Both the position numbers and the translations under genes were made by a program. Below are positions 1-7,698 of a DNA stretch of 23,070 bases, one piece after another. The notes below the pieces were generated by a model. That model was not told the DNA's origin, did no database searches, and worked only from the letters and a program-made list of their open reading frames with translations. Source of the DNA: a virus. Location of the stretch: IMG/VR virus record IMGVR_UViG_3300036716_001969, positions 1-23,070 of that record; one strand, written 5' to 3'. The stretch's first letter is position 1, and each line of letters starts with the position of its first letter.

Positions 1-948
1 TTGATAAGCATTGTCTAATACTATATCAGATGTTGTTGATTGAAGCAAGTAATTTAATGCTTTTCTTTCATCTGTTTCCAGGCTGCGGCCGAAGGGCGTC
101 AAAATCTTGTGGTTATCGTAGTAGCTCCTATACACTGACTTATCGTAAAGTCCTTCCAGCATATAGTCCCTAGCATTGGGGTTATATAGCCATGCAAAAA
201 AACGTGCTTTGACCTCTTCTCTTGTCGATAGATTTCGCGAGCATTTGTCTTTATTAAATTCGTGTATGTCATATGCCGGCTGGTTCTTCCCTGAAAACGC
301 TAATAACGTTCTAATTTCTGCACCATTTAGGTCAAGTTCCAAATAAAGGTCGTTTTGAGGTTTTATTTGAACACGCTCCTCTTTTCTGATGCTGAGGATT
401 GGATATGAGCCTTTGGTGGTTGCAAGTCGGCCAGTTGCTGAAGAGAAAATATCATAAATAATTCTTTCTTTGTTTTCTCCTACATTAATTTCCCTCTTAC
501 TTATGTCTGTGGTAAGAACGTGAATTTTATGTAAAATATCGTAATCTTTAGGTCTTTCTATTCGCGAAGCTGCTCGGACCATAGCGCTCTCCCTAAGAGA
601 GAACCACTTACCCATCAAATGGTCGGGCAGAAAGTCATAGAAACAAAGCTCTGAAAAATCGATTTTGGCTGTAATAGCTGCCTTTTTTTGTGCTTCCAGC
701 AACTCTTCTACCTGAGATAATGCCATGGGGTCTTCGGAGTACTCCGATAGCTGCTGATTTTTCAAGAAAATGTTTAAATAAGTATATTGTTGGTCTTCTT
801 CAAAAATGGGGGAGTGGCGCCAAGCAGTATTGCTGTCTTTTACCAGAGGTTTTATCTCAGTGTCATTAAATGTAAAATTGTTGTCGCAATATATGCCTAC
901 GCATTGGTTCTCTATATCAAGTGGCTGTATTATCTTCTCTTTTTTCAT
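1..948 (-). CDS. Family A (T7/Pol I-type) DNA polymerase, C-terminus cut by left window edge
   Basis: My own translation from ATG 948-946 stays open for 316 codons to the left edge. Family A landmarks appear in order: TGR at residues 172-174; motif A as DLNGAEIR at 206-213, matching T7 DASGLELR and keeping the metal-binding Asp, the steric-gate Glu and the Arg; an O-helix (motif B) beginning TREEVK, with R243 and K247 spaced as in T7 R518/K522; and ALNYLLQS at 297-304, nearly identical to T7 ALNTLLQS. The HDE of motif C would lie just outside the window. F251 sits at the T7 Tyr526 / E. coli Phe762 position, and Asn256 replaces the usual Gly after the O-helix Tyr. Only about 200 residues precede motif A, so there is little room for a 3'-5' exonuclease domain. 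The start overlaps the upstream gene by 32 bp and has an AAAGAG-like ribosome site. Its role is inferred to be phage DNA replication or repair synthesis. Confidence 0.88.
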   Translation of the reverse strand, partial: MKKEKIIQPLDIENQCVGIYCDNNFTFNDTEIKPLVKDSNTAWRHSPIFEEDQQYTYLNIFLKNQQLSEYSEDPMALSQVEELLEAQKKAAITAKIDFSELCFYDFLPDHLMGKWFSLRESAMVRAASRIERPKDYDILHKIHVLTTDISKREINVGENKERIIYDIFSSATGRLATTKGSYPILSIRKEERVQIKPQNDLYLELDLNGAEIRTLLAFSGKNQPAYDIHEFNKDKCSRNLSTREEVKARFFAWLYNPNARDYMLEGLYDKSVYRSYYDNHKILTPFGRSLETDERKALNYLLQSTTSDIVLDNAYQ

Positions 949-2092
949 ATTTCTCTTTTATAATCTGCGAGCTTATTTGGCCTATTTTGCCAATAGCTTC
1001 TTTGAGTCCATATATTTGGTTAATCTGTAGGACACTTGTCTTGCTCTTTTCAAAACTAGTGTCAGTATAAATATCTAGCTCCATAAGCCGGACGAATAGT
1101 AGCAGCTCCAACCACTCTTCCGCGGAGAGCATTTCTATTTCTGGGCGGAATACGTTCTCTTCCTTTGTTTTCGCGTTTTGACTATTATACACTGATCTTA
1201 CATAAAATGGAACTACTTTTTTCATGTCATTGTAAGTTTTTATTACAAAATCCTGCAAATCGTAGAGGTCGTCTTCATGAGATTTCAGCCTATATATTGA
1301 ATTTAACACGTTTTTTGCTTGTTGTCTAGTGTGTGGCTCATCCGATTCCGAGGCTTGTCCTCTTCTAAGTATGGAGTGAATTGATGGGTGGTCTAAATTC
1401 GCATACAATCTCCAAGGGTTAAATTTGTCAACGTAAAAACCAGATGAAGCTGCATAATCCACAAAACACTCAAAATCCCTACTCTGGACTATCTGCCCCT
1501 TTTCAAAGTCACGATTGTAATCAAGCTTTGCCAGCTCCAAAACCATGCCAGAACTTCTAACGTTATTGTGCCTAGAAAGGAGAAAGCCGCTTCTAGTAAC
1601 CGGAAAATTCCTTAGATTTTTCGACAACGTTTCCTTGAGAGCTGTCAAATAACACCTATAATCATTAATTTGCTTATCATTTTGAAGAAAACTGGAATAC
1701 TTTGCACTGTTATAGATAATGTAATCCCCGTAGAGCCTTTCGAATGACTCGTGGCCTGCAACCGGAACAACACCATCAAGGAAAACTGGGGCGTTTCTAT
1801 CCGTATTGTTTATTCTTTCAAGATATGCTGCCCTAAATATCTCGAATGCTGTCGCGACGAAACCTAAACACTGTATATCTGGTGCAAAAGTAGGAAAAGT
1901 AGCAAACACTGCAGGATCGCCAACGGGATATACCGGCTCAAACACCTCATTGATTAGTCCATAAGCGTGCTTATCGTATAAAGTGTCTATCATCCCGGGA
2001 TAATTAATTAAATTTTTGTATTTTAATCTTTCGTCGAATTCCACTTTAAGTATTGACGTCGAGCCACCAAGAAATATTTCCTTTTCAGCCAT
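917..2092 (-). CDS. Unrecognised 391-aa protein, probably virion/baseplate-associated
   Basis: I do not recognise the family. The protein is soluble-looking, with no signal peptide or membrane segment. It is rich in aromatic residues in the middle (FNPWRLYANLDHP at residues 224-236) and ends in a charged, helical Lys/Glu-rich tail. It has no exonuclease-type DxE signature that would make it the missing proofreading part of the polymerase encoded next. The start at 2092 follows GAGGAGAGGGATAAA, one base after the stop of the hub-like gene, so the two are probably translationally coupled. Its place directly after tail-tip genes suggests a baseplate or tail-fibre-attachment component. That rests on context only. 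Its last 32 bp overlap the polymerase start in another frame. Confidence 0.7.
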   Translation of the reverse strand: MAEKEIFLGGSTSILKVEFDERLKYKNLINYPGMIDTLYDKHAYGLINEVFEPVYPVGDPAVFATFPTFAPDIQCLGFVATAFEIFRAAYLERINNTDRNAPVFLDGVVPVAGHESFERLYGDYIIYNSAKYSSFLQNDKQINDYRCYLTALKETLSKNLRNFPVTRSGFLLSRHNNVRSSGMVLELAKLDYNRDFEKGQIVQSRDFECFVDYAASSGFYVDKFNPWRLYANLDHPSIHSILRRGQASESDEPHTRQQAKNVLNSIYRLKSHEDDLYDLQDFVIKTYNDMKKVVPFYVRSVYNSQNAKTKEENVFRPEIEMLSAEEWLELLLFVRLMELDIYTDTSFEKSKTSVLQINQIYGLKEAIGKIGQISSQIIKEKYEKREDNTAT

Positions 2093-2093
2093 T

Positions 2094-4844
2094 TTATCCC
2101 TCTCCTCTAGCAGGGGTTTTCTTAAATTGTGTCGAACTCACTAGTCGCACAGCTTCGCTTGAAGGGCGAGATTCATCAATCTCTATTACCTCGCCGCGGA
2201 TAAGGTTATATCGAACACCCCCTGTCTGGGGATTTATTTCCTTATCTACAACACCGGGGATTGAAACAACATTACTATCCTGGTGTAATATAAAATCGTT
2301 TGAAACGCGGCGGGCAGTATTCTCGTCAAGAATATTTCTACCTGTTGAGGGGTCCTTTAGCTCCACGAGTTGTGATAAGTAGTGACTCTGCGAAACCTCG
2401 ACCATGGTCGTATCCAAATCTGGGATTTCACCAGGGACATCGTCATTGCTGGCCTCCGTTCTCTTCATATTGTCTAAAGATTTCGGTTTAGGAGCAGCGT
2501 TACTTAAGCCCTCTGCCTCTGAAGCATGCGAACCAAAAGAGCACTCAATCGAAGTCGTAAGAGAGCCTGCTCCATCGAATTTCGTTGATATGTTTAGGAC
2601 TGTATAGTATCCACCAAGACCTATTCTAAATGCTGGGGAGTTTACATCGTCGGCTGAGCCAAAACCTATGTTATTTGGGTTTATATATATTTGACTACCA
2701 GGCATAAACAAGTTGTTACCGACCATAGTAATATTGGCATTATATGGCATCTTAAGTTCGTCATATAGCCCAACCTGATTTGTCATTAACTGCTCTTGTG
2801 CGAAGGGTACATCAAAACGCGAAAAGTTAATCTCCTTTATGAGTCCTCTATTCTTACCTAAGAGAAAGTGATAAATGCCTTCGCGAGAGTCCTTGTCTAG
2901 ATTCCCAGAACCATCTGGTGCTAACTCTCTATCTGCTTTTTGATATATAACAAAGTACTCGCTTTCATCATCAATCTTTGTTGCCCTAAAGTCTTTCTGG
3001 CCGCTTGGGACCGCTTCGGGTCTCATGGCGGCTTGCGATGCGAGAGCTTGTCTCATTCGGGGTCCGGAATACGTAGTCGACGTAAATGTTGGCTGAGCGC
3101 TTACAACCTTAGAAGCAATACCAACATTGGACCAATTCCTTCCAAATACATTTGGCAACAAAGTGCTAACGCAATCGTTAACAAATTGAGGTATAGTGTA
3201 TGTGTTTCTATAAGAATTTACAATCTTATCAAACATAAACTCTTGATAAGCCTCTAGAGATATTGGTATATCGGCTATGTTAATCCTCGTGGTCTCTTCT
3301 GAATTATTTGGCTGTACGTAACTCTTAAACTCTATGTCGGGCAGCAGCATTCGATAATTCGATAATTGCTTTTTGGCGCCCGAAAGCACTTTTGCAATCT
3401 TCTTTTTCTCGTCTGTAGTTTTTTTAGCTATAGTGACTAGGTTGCTTAGTTCTTCTTTGTTGATCCCCACGTCCGCTGCTAATTTATCCGCTTCGGACGA
3501 CTTAATATCAATATACGGTGGTATCTTAGCTGACTTTTGAAGGGTAGCTAAGGCGTCATCTAAGCCTTCTCTTGTCTTCTCAAAAAACGCTTCTATCAGG
3601 TCCCCAAAGGTGACATAGTAAATTCTTCTTTTGGAGCTGTCCAAATCCTCTAACATTTTTGTCAAATCTTGTGACCCTGGAAATAATTTCAAATCATCTG
3701 CGGGTATACCTATAGCACCAAGGGCCGAATTGACGAATTTCTGTGCGCCGGAGGCCACTCTTTCGTTGAGGGTTACTCCAAGCTCAGTATAACTCTTCAA
3801 GGTGGGCTCGTCAGTGTCAATAAAGTAAATTTTCTTATTTCTTTCGAGAATATTCATCAGCTTTCTTATCTCTATCGACTTCTGTATTTGTGTCTTTCTA
3901 ACAGACTTTTGCGCTTGGTCATCGCTTTGCTTCTTCTTTGTTGAGTCTAGCTTCTTTTTTTCAGGTGAAAACATCTGCCTTATGTTGGCGCGTTTAAGCA
4001 GGTCGACCGGACTATCAGTTGTGCTAAAAATTCTGTCGCGGCCGGCATTGTTTATTCTTGCCGTATACTGAATGTCTATGTTTGCCGAGCCATCCTGATT
4101 AACGTTAATACTGTGATGCACCACATTCATCCTCAAAGATATGTTTGAGTCTCTTATTTCCTTTATCTCTTCCTGCGTAAACAGCCTGGTGTCGGGTACT
4201 GCATATCCCAGAGTGGCTGCGACCTCTACTGGGCGGACCAGGTCGCCGGACGTAACTGTTGACCCATTAATCTCCTTCTTCTTTGCCGACTTTGCAATAG
4301 ATATCGTAAAAAGGTCTGCCAAAGGGGCATAACCCTTCTCAACATCAAATAAATTCGCCAAATTGTCAACGTAAAGAGCTAAGTTGGCTTCCAAAAAGCG
4401 TGGTGCCTCGTATGGATTCGTCCCTGTAAACTTCACATCAAAAGACTTGATACCTGCACCTTTCGTTCTGCTGTGGCCACTAGTCGTAGCTGCCTCGTCT
4501 GAAATTGTAGAAACGGGAAAGAAAAAAGGTGTTAGGCGCGCGGCGGCATCGTTTGCTGCGTTCTGAGCTTTAAAAAATCTCAATTCTGGCACCAGAGCAC
4601 TTATTTTGTGAGTCTCAAGGTTGAAAAAGTGTGCCTTTATAAGCTTTTTCCCAGATGCATCTCGGGCGTTGTAAATCTTTGACATAACCGCTTCAGGCCG
4701 GTATGGACCCTGAAGCTTGTGCACACCCGTTGCTGACGTTCCTGGTGAAAGTCTGCTCTCTTTTAAGGTTTTTGGCGCACCGGACAACAAATATATGAGA
4801 TATGCCTGTGGGTGAAAATTGTTTAAGATTATTTCGCTGGACAT
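2094..4844 (-). CDS. Large baseplate/tail-hub-like structural protein (916 aa)
   Basis: The position after the tape measure and LysM-like genes, and the C-terminal architecture, suggest a central baseplate or tail-hub component. Residues 704-773 have a beta-rich segment (NITMVGNNLFMPGSQIYIN, then GLGGYYTV and a stretch of beta strands). I associate this with the hub/late-control-type domain of many tailed-phage baseplate proteins, where it reads as a pattern 'G.p.l.PG..iYi.P'. Residues 294-338 form a Lys-rich, highly charged helical linker. Residues 1-290 are mixed alpha/beta. After residue 773 comes an acidic, probably flexible tail of about 140 residues. The start at 4844 is preceded by AAGAGAGA and lies one base after the previous stop. 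No lysozyme motif was seen, unlike T4 gp5. Confidence is good that it is a virion tail-tip protein and lower for the exact role. Confidence 0.72.
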   Translation of the reverse strand: MSSEIILNNFHPQAYLIYLLSGAPKTLKESRLSPGTSATGVHKLQGPYRPEAVMSKIYNARDASGKKLIKAHFFNLETHKISALVPELRFFKAQNAANDAAARLTPFFFPVSTISDEAATTSGHSRTKGAGIKSFDVKFTGTNPYEAPRFLEANLALYVDNLANLFDVEKGYAPLADLFTISIAKSAKKKEINGSTVTSGDLVRPVEVAATLGYAVPDTRLFTQEEIKEIRDSNISLRMNVVHHSINVNQDGSANIDIQYTARINNAGRDRIFSTTDSPVDLLKRANIRQMFSPEKKKLDSTKKKQSDDQAQKSVRKTQIQKSIEIRKLMNILERNKKIYFIDTDEPTLKSYTELGVTLNERVASGAQKFVNSALGAIGIPADDLKLFPGSQDLTKMLEDLDSSKRRIYYVTFGDLIEAFFEKTREGLDDALATLQKSAKIPPYIDIKSSEADKLAADVGINKEELSNLVTIAKKTTDEKKKIAKVLSGAKKQLSNYRMLLPDIEFKSYVQPNNSEETTRINIADIPISLEAYQEFMFDKIVNSYRNTYTIPQFVNDCVSTLLPNVFGRNWSNVGIASKVVSAQPTFTSTTYSGPRMRQALASQAAMRPEAVPSGQKDFRATKIDDESEYFVIYQKADRELAPDGSGNLDKDSREGIYHFLLGKNRGLIKEINFSRFDVPFAQEQLMTNQVGLYDELKMPYNANITMVGNNLFMPGSQIYINPNNIGFGSADDVNSPAFRIGLGGYYTVLNISTKFDGAGSLTTSIECSFGSHASEAEGLSNAAPKPKSLDNMKRTEASNDDVPGEIPDLDTTMVEVSQSHYLSQLVELKDPSTGRNILDENTARRVSNDFILHQDSNVVSIPGVVDKEINPQTGGVRYNLIRGEVIEIDESRPSSEAVRLVSSTQFKKTPARGEG

Positions 4845-4845
4845 G

Positions 4846-5193
4846 TTATCTCTCTCTTGTAGCTATCCTTATGGCCACATCTAGTTCTCGAGGAATGTAA
4901 ACCACATCCCCTATATTAAAGTGGGTATCTGTAGGCTTATTGTTATACCAGGCGATAATCCACCAATAATCAACATCGCCATAATATTCATAAGCAAACT
5001 TATAAAGCCTATCTCCCATCTTATAGATCCTCTGGACATGTGTCAAGTCTTTTCTTAACTCTTCGTCCGTCGGAGAATTGGGAGGCATCCTGGAAAGAAC
5101 CGAGGTCTCTTCAATGAAACGCCTATCGTATATTGTCTCTCTCTGTTTCTTGTCTGCTGTGTAAATGTCTCTATACAAATTTCTATTTGACAT
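4846..5193 (-). CDS. LysM-like baseplate wedge protein (gp53-like)
   Basis: This 115-residue protein has a LysM-type module at about residues 59-103: MGDRLYKFAYEYYGDVDYWW, then a helix with IAWYNN, then IGDVVYIPRE. The pattern 'GDrlyklA.eyYGd..yWW.Ia..N......l..Gdvi.IP' is the one found in the T4 gp53 baseplate wedge family and in gpX/LysM tail proteins. In those families the module is structural rather than a cell-wall hydrolase. The N-terminal 50 residues are polar. The gene lies between two other tail-tip genes, 13 bp after the 227-aa gene, and its ribosome site (AAAGGAG) overlaps that gene's stop codon. The role is inferred as a peripheral baseplate wedge or tail-tip adaptor. Confidence 0.75.
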   Translation of the reverse strand: MSNRNLYRDIYTADKKQRETIYDRRFIEETSVLSRMPPNSPTDEELRKDLTHVQRIYKMGDRLYKFAYEYYGDVDYWWIIAWYNNKPTDTHFNIGDVVYIPRELDVAIRIATRER

Positions 5194-5206
5194 GTAAAGT
5201 GCTCCT

Positions 5207-5890
5207 TTATTTCTCTAGCCCTCTAGAAGTGGTTGCAGCGTCTAAAGTAGCGTTAACGCCGCCCTGATTAATCGTGGCGCCGGCTGGGCTAGCTGCTGAA
5301 TATGGAAAAGTCTTCGTTATAAAATCCGAAGTTTCTGAGTCCCAGCCTAATGGACTTTCATGCTGCGGTGTAAATCTAAAGCTAATATTAAAATGCTTTG
5401 GAAATAAATCTCCTGCCAACGACACAAAATAGCCTGCGTCCTTATTTGGATTGAAATCTAACCCTTCGATACACCCCAAAAGGCTGCCGGCACCATTTGC
5501 TGACTGAATCATGTTGACGAATTTGACTCTTAAAAGTGGTGGCGCTTTAATTGTTCTGCCAATCGAACCACCTGAGCCATCAAGTGGTGCACTATAAACT
5601 GGATACAGCATCTTGACTAGTGTTTGCCAATTTGTTAGATTCTCTCTAGCACTTTCAAAACTAGGGGATAGCACGTCAAAACCCACCTGAAGTTGGCGAG
5701 TTGTTGATTGGTATGGTTTTATTGGGTCGTTTCTCCCAAAGACCTGCTCGTTACCCCAAGTAACTTGATAACTGTCGCTATATTCTGTTATAAATGCAGG
5801 AAAAGACACCTTCGTACTTGTCGCGACGTGTGTCAGTTCTACTATTTGATTTTTGCCTTTTGCTATATCATTAAAATTTGTAAAACTCAT
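5207..5890 (-). CDS. Tail-tip/baseplate structural protein, 227 aa
   Basis: No named family is certain. The protein is beta-rich, with segments such as TWGNEQVFGRNDPIKPYQST and CIEGLDFNP, and ends in a Gly/Ala/Thr-rich tail. It resembles the small proteins that follow the tape measure in marine T4-like and other myoviruses, which act where the tube meets the baseplate (analogous to the T4 gp48/gp54 position). The start at 5890 is well supported by AGGAGG seven bases upstream. It lies 16 bp after the tape-measure gene and 13 bp before the LysM-like gene, so all three should be co-transcribed. The call is based mainly on order and fold-like composition. It could alternatively be a tube-like or LysM-linked hub adaptor. 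Confidence 0.65.
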   Translation of the reverse strand: MSFTNFNDIAKGKNQIVELTHVATSTKVSFPAFITEYSDSYQVTWGNEQVFGRNDPIKPYQSTTRQLQVGFDVLSPSFESARENLTNWQTLVKMLYPVYSAPLDGSGGSIGRTIKAPPLLRVKFVNMIQSANGAGSLLGCIEGLDFNPNKDAGYFVSLAGDLFPKHFNISFRFTPQHESPLGWDSETSDFITKTFPYSAASPAGATINQGGVNATLDAATTSRGLEK

Positions 5891-5906
5891 ATGTTACCTC
5901 CTAGGC

Positions 5907-7457
5907 TTATCTTATCGGTGCCGAGGGTACCTGCTTACCCGCCGAGTTGAATATTTTAACTGCTATTTCCTGTGGCATTATCTTTTTGAGGTTTTCCACA
6001 GTAAAGATGCTCTCAATTGTTTCTGAAGCCAAAAGAACCGCCTTGGCTGCATCGCTTGATGCCAACGCTGACCCTGCGAACAGCTGGCCCCATGCTTGTG
6101 CATCGGGTGGTAATTTGTTAACAATCTTCTGTACTCTCTCCAAAGCATCGAAAGTCGCAGTTCTTTGAATCCCAGTGGTTGTACGAGGGTCTTTGACCAT
6201 CTTGGCGCCCCCCATTTGCAATTCAAGAAAGGCCGGCATAAGTTGGTCTATCGTGGTACCCATCGCTGCAAGTTTTTTCATTGCTTTCTGACGCATGAAT
6301 ATCTCGGTTGCTGCAGCCCTTGACATCTTGGACAACTGTATAGCGAATCTGTCGGCGGCCGGACGCGTTCGGTCAATTCCTGTTCTCAAAGTGTCTAACG
6401 ACCTTCCCAGTTGTTTTGACTTCATAGCGGTTGGGTCCTTAGCCTCTATCGCCTTCATCGACTTCTTCTCATCTATCTTTAAGTCCCCTCTGAGGAATTT
6501 GCGAGTGGTTGCCGCGTCCATACCCAGAGTCTTTCCTAATGCTAGGATTTCGAACTTGCCCATATCCTCGATGCTTCGACCGGATTCCATTATGGAACTG
6601 CGGACCTTTTTTGCTCTCTCCGCTTCGGTCATTGTCAACAGTTCCATTGAGTTAAAGGCGGACTTACCTAAAATCTGATTTAATTTCCCTGCTTTTTCTG
6701 CTGCTCCGGTAAAGGTGTCCATCCCGTCTCCGGAGAATGTATCCATCAACTGGTCAAAACCTACACCAGTTGTTGTGGACATTTTTTGCAAATCAATGAA
6801 ATTATCCATCATCTTGTCGGCCGTATAAGCAAAGTTTTTCTGCGCGAATTGAAAGTTCTTAGCTAACTCACCTGCAGAAACTGGTATCTCTCTCTGCACA
6901 TTTATGAGAGTACTTGTCAGTCCTTTTATTTCCGACTCGTTCTGGTTAAATGCGAAAGCTGCGGTGTCGACAATTTGTGCAAAATCACTCATTTCAAAGC
7001 CGGCACCTTGCATTGCAACGCCGGCAGTCATTAATGTTTTGGTGAAATCCTTAGATGCAACCGCAATTGCTAAAGTGTTATCCCTAAATGCAGCAGTTAC
7101 ATTAGAAGCTGCGGCAAGATTACCATTCAAGTCTAAACTAGCTTTATTTGCCGCAGAGATAGCCTTTGAAAAATCGTACATCTGACCAGAATAGCCTGCT
7201 TGAAAAAACTTTTGGTTTTGGTCTTGAAACTCTTTGGTTGAGGCGACCAATGCGGTAAAATGGCCTAGAACTTGTTCCGTTGGTTCGGTTATTGCCTTCA
7301 TCGCATCGCCAACAGATTTAATGGAGGCAGACGCCATTTTGCCGGTTGCCTTTGCAGCCTTGCTAAAGGCCGATTCGATATGCTTCTTTCCCTCGCGAGA
7401 AATGCCCTCGTAAGTCTTTTTGTCTTTTTCTTCTAATCCCTTTAGAAAATCAGTCAT
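5907..7457 (-). CDS. Tail tape measure protein (short, 516 aa)
   Basis: The protein is predominantly alpha-helical and Ala/Lys/Met-rich. Its N-terminus is charged and helical, followed by long heptad-like stretches (for example KAISAANKASLDLNGNLAAA) and a middle part resembling the tape-measure N-terminal domain. It sits directly downstream of the tail assembly chaperone and upstream of tail-tip genes, the position held by the tape measure in almost all long-tailed phages. No lysozyme, peptidase or clear membrane-spanning hairpin was seen. In tailed phages the tape measure sets tail length at about 0.15 nm per residue, so 516 residues would predict a rather short tail near 75-80 nm. The start at 7457 follows AGGAGAGG. 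Confidence 0.8.
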   Translation of the reverse strand: MTDFLKGLEEKDKKTYEGISREGKKHIESAFSKAAKATGKMASASIKSVGDAMKAITEPTEQVLGHFTALVASTKEFQDQNQKFFQAGYSGQMYDFSKAISAANKASLDLNGNLAAASNVTAAFRDNTLAIAVASKDFTKTLMTAGVAMQGAGFEMSDFAQIVDTAAFAFNQNESEIKGLTSTLINVQREIPVSAGELAKNFQFAQKNFAYTADKMMDNFIDLQKMSTTTGVGFDQLMDTFSGDGMDTFTGAAEKAGKLNQILGKSAFNSMELLTMTEAERAKKVRSSIMESGRSIEDMGKFEILALGKTLGMDAATTRKFLRGDLKIDEKKSMKAIEAKDPTAMKSKQLGRSLDTLRTGIDRTRPAADRFAIQLSKMSRAAATEIFMRQKAMKKLAAMGTTIDQLMPAFLELQMGGAKMVKDPRTTTGIQRTATFDALERVQKIVNKLPPDAQAWGQLFAGSALASSDAAKAVLLASETIESIFTVENLKKIMPQEIAVKIFNSAGKQVPSAPIR

Positions 7458-7505
7458 TGAATAAGCCTCTCCTATACAGACTAAATAGGTGGGTTCAGGG
7501 GTTTA

Positions 7506-7671
7506 TTATTCTGGTTTATCTTCAATGTCCCTGATTAAGCGGTTTAGAAACCACTCTCGAAGTTGCACGGGTAGGCTATAAGCTTCCGTAAACGTCCACT
7601 TACCATGCTTCATCAGTATATATATCGATTCGTAAGTACCCTTCTCGACGTACTCTTTAGTTAGACCAAAA
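7506..7671 (-). CDS. Frameshift extension of the tail assembly chaperone (GT-type, +1 frame)
   Basis: This stretch was not in the supplied list because it has no normal start codon. From the TTTT at 7671-7668 a frame one base ahead of the chaperone gene stays open for 53 codons to TAA at 7508-7506. It encodes GLTKEYVEKGTYESIY, then ILMKHGKWTFTEAYSL and PVQLREWFLNRL, and ends in an acidic tail. This looks like real protein: an amphipathic helical segment typical of the second domain of tail chaperones. Shifting on TTT would give a 347-residue fusion of 294 plus 53 residues. The first in-frame ATG would leave only about 35 residues and has no ribosome site. A CTG at 7682-7680, nine bases after an internal AAGGAGG, is a less likely independent start. 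Confidence 0.78.
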
Positions 7672-7698
7672 CCAGCCCACAGAGAAGGGCACCTCCTT
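7657..7698 (-). promoter_or_regulatory. Probable +1 programmed frameshift site with internal Shine-Dalgarno-like sequence
   Basis: On the coding strand the chaperone ends ..GGC TGG TTT TGG TCT AAC TAA. A tRNA-Phe on TTT (7671-7669) can move one base forward and still pair with TTT (7670-7668). The next codon is Trp, and the stop lies two codons further on. An AAGGAGG sequence at 7698-7692 lies 20 bases upstream of the slip codon. Internal Shine-Dalgarno sequences stimulate recoding in prfB and dnaX, but at closer spacing, so its role here is unclear. A one-base sequencing error in the homopolymer is the main alternative. Confidence 0.65.

Noticed and set aside
917-2092. The 391-aa gene as a split proofreading exonuclease for the neighbouring polymerase
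   Set aside because: No DxE or other exonuclease motifs were seen, and its composition and context fit a tail or virion protein better.
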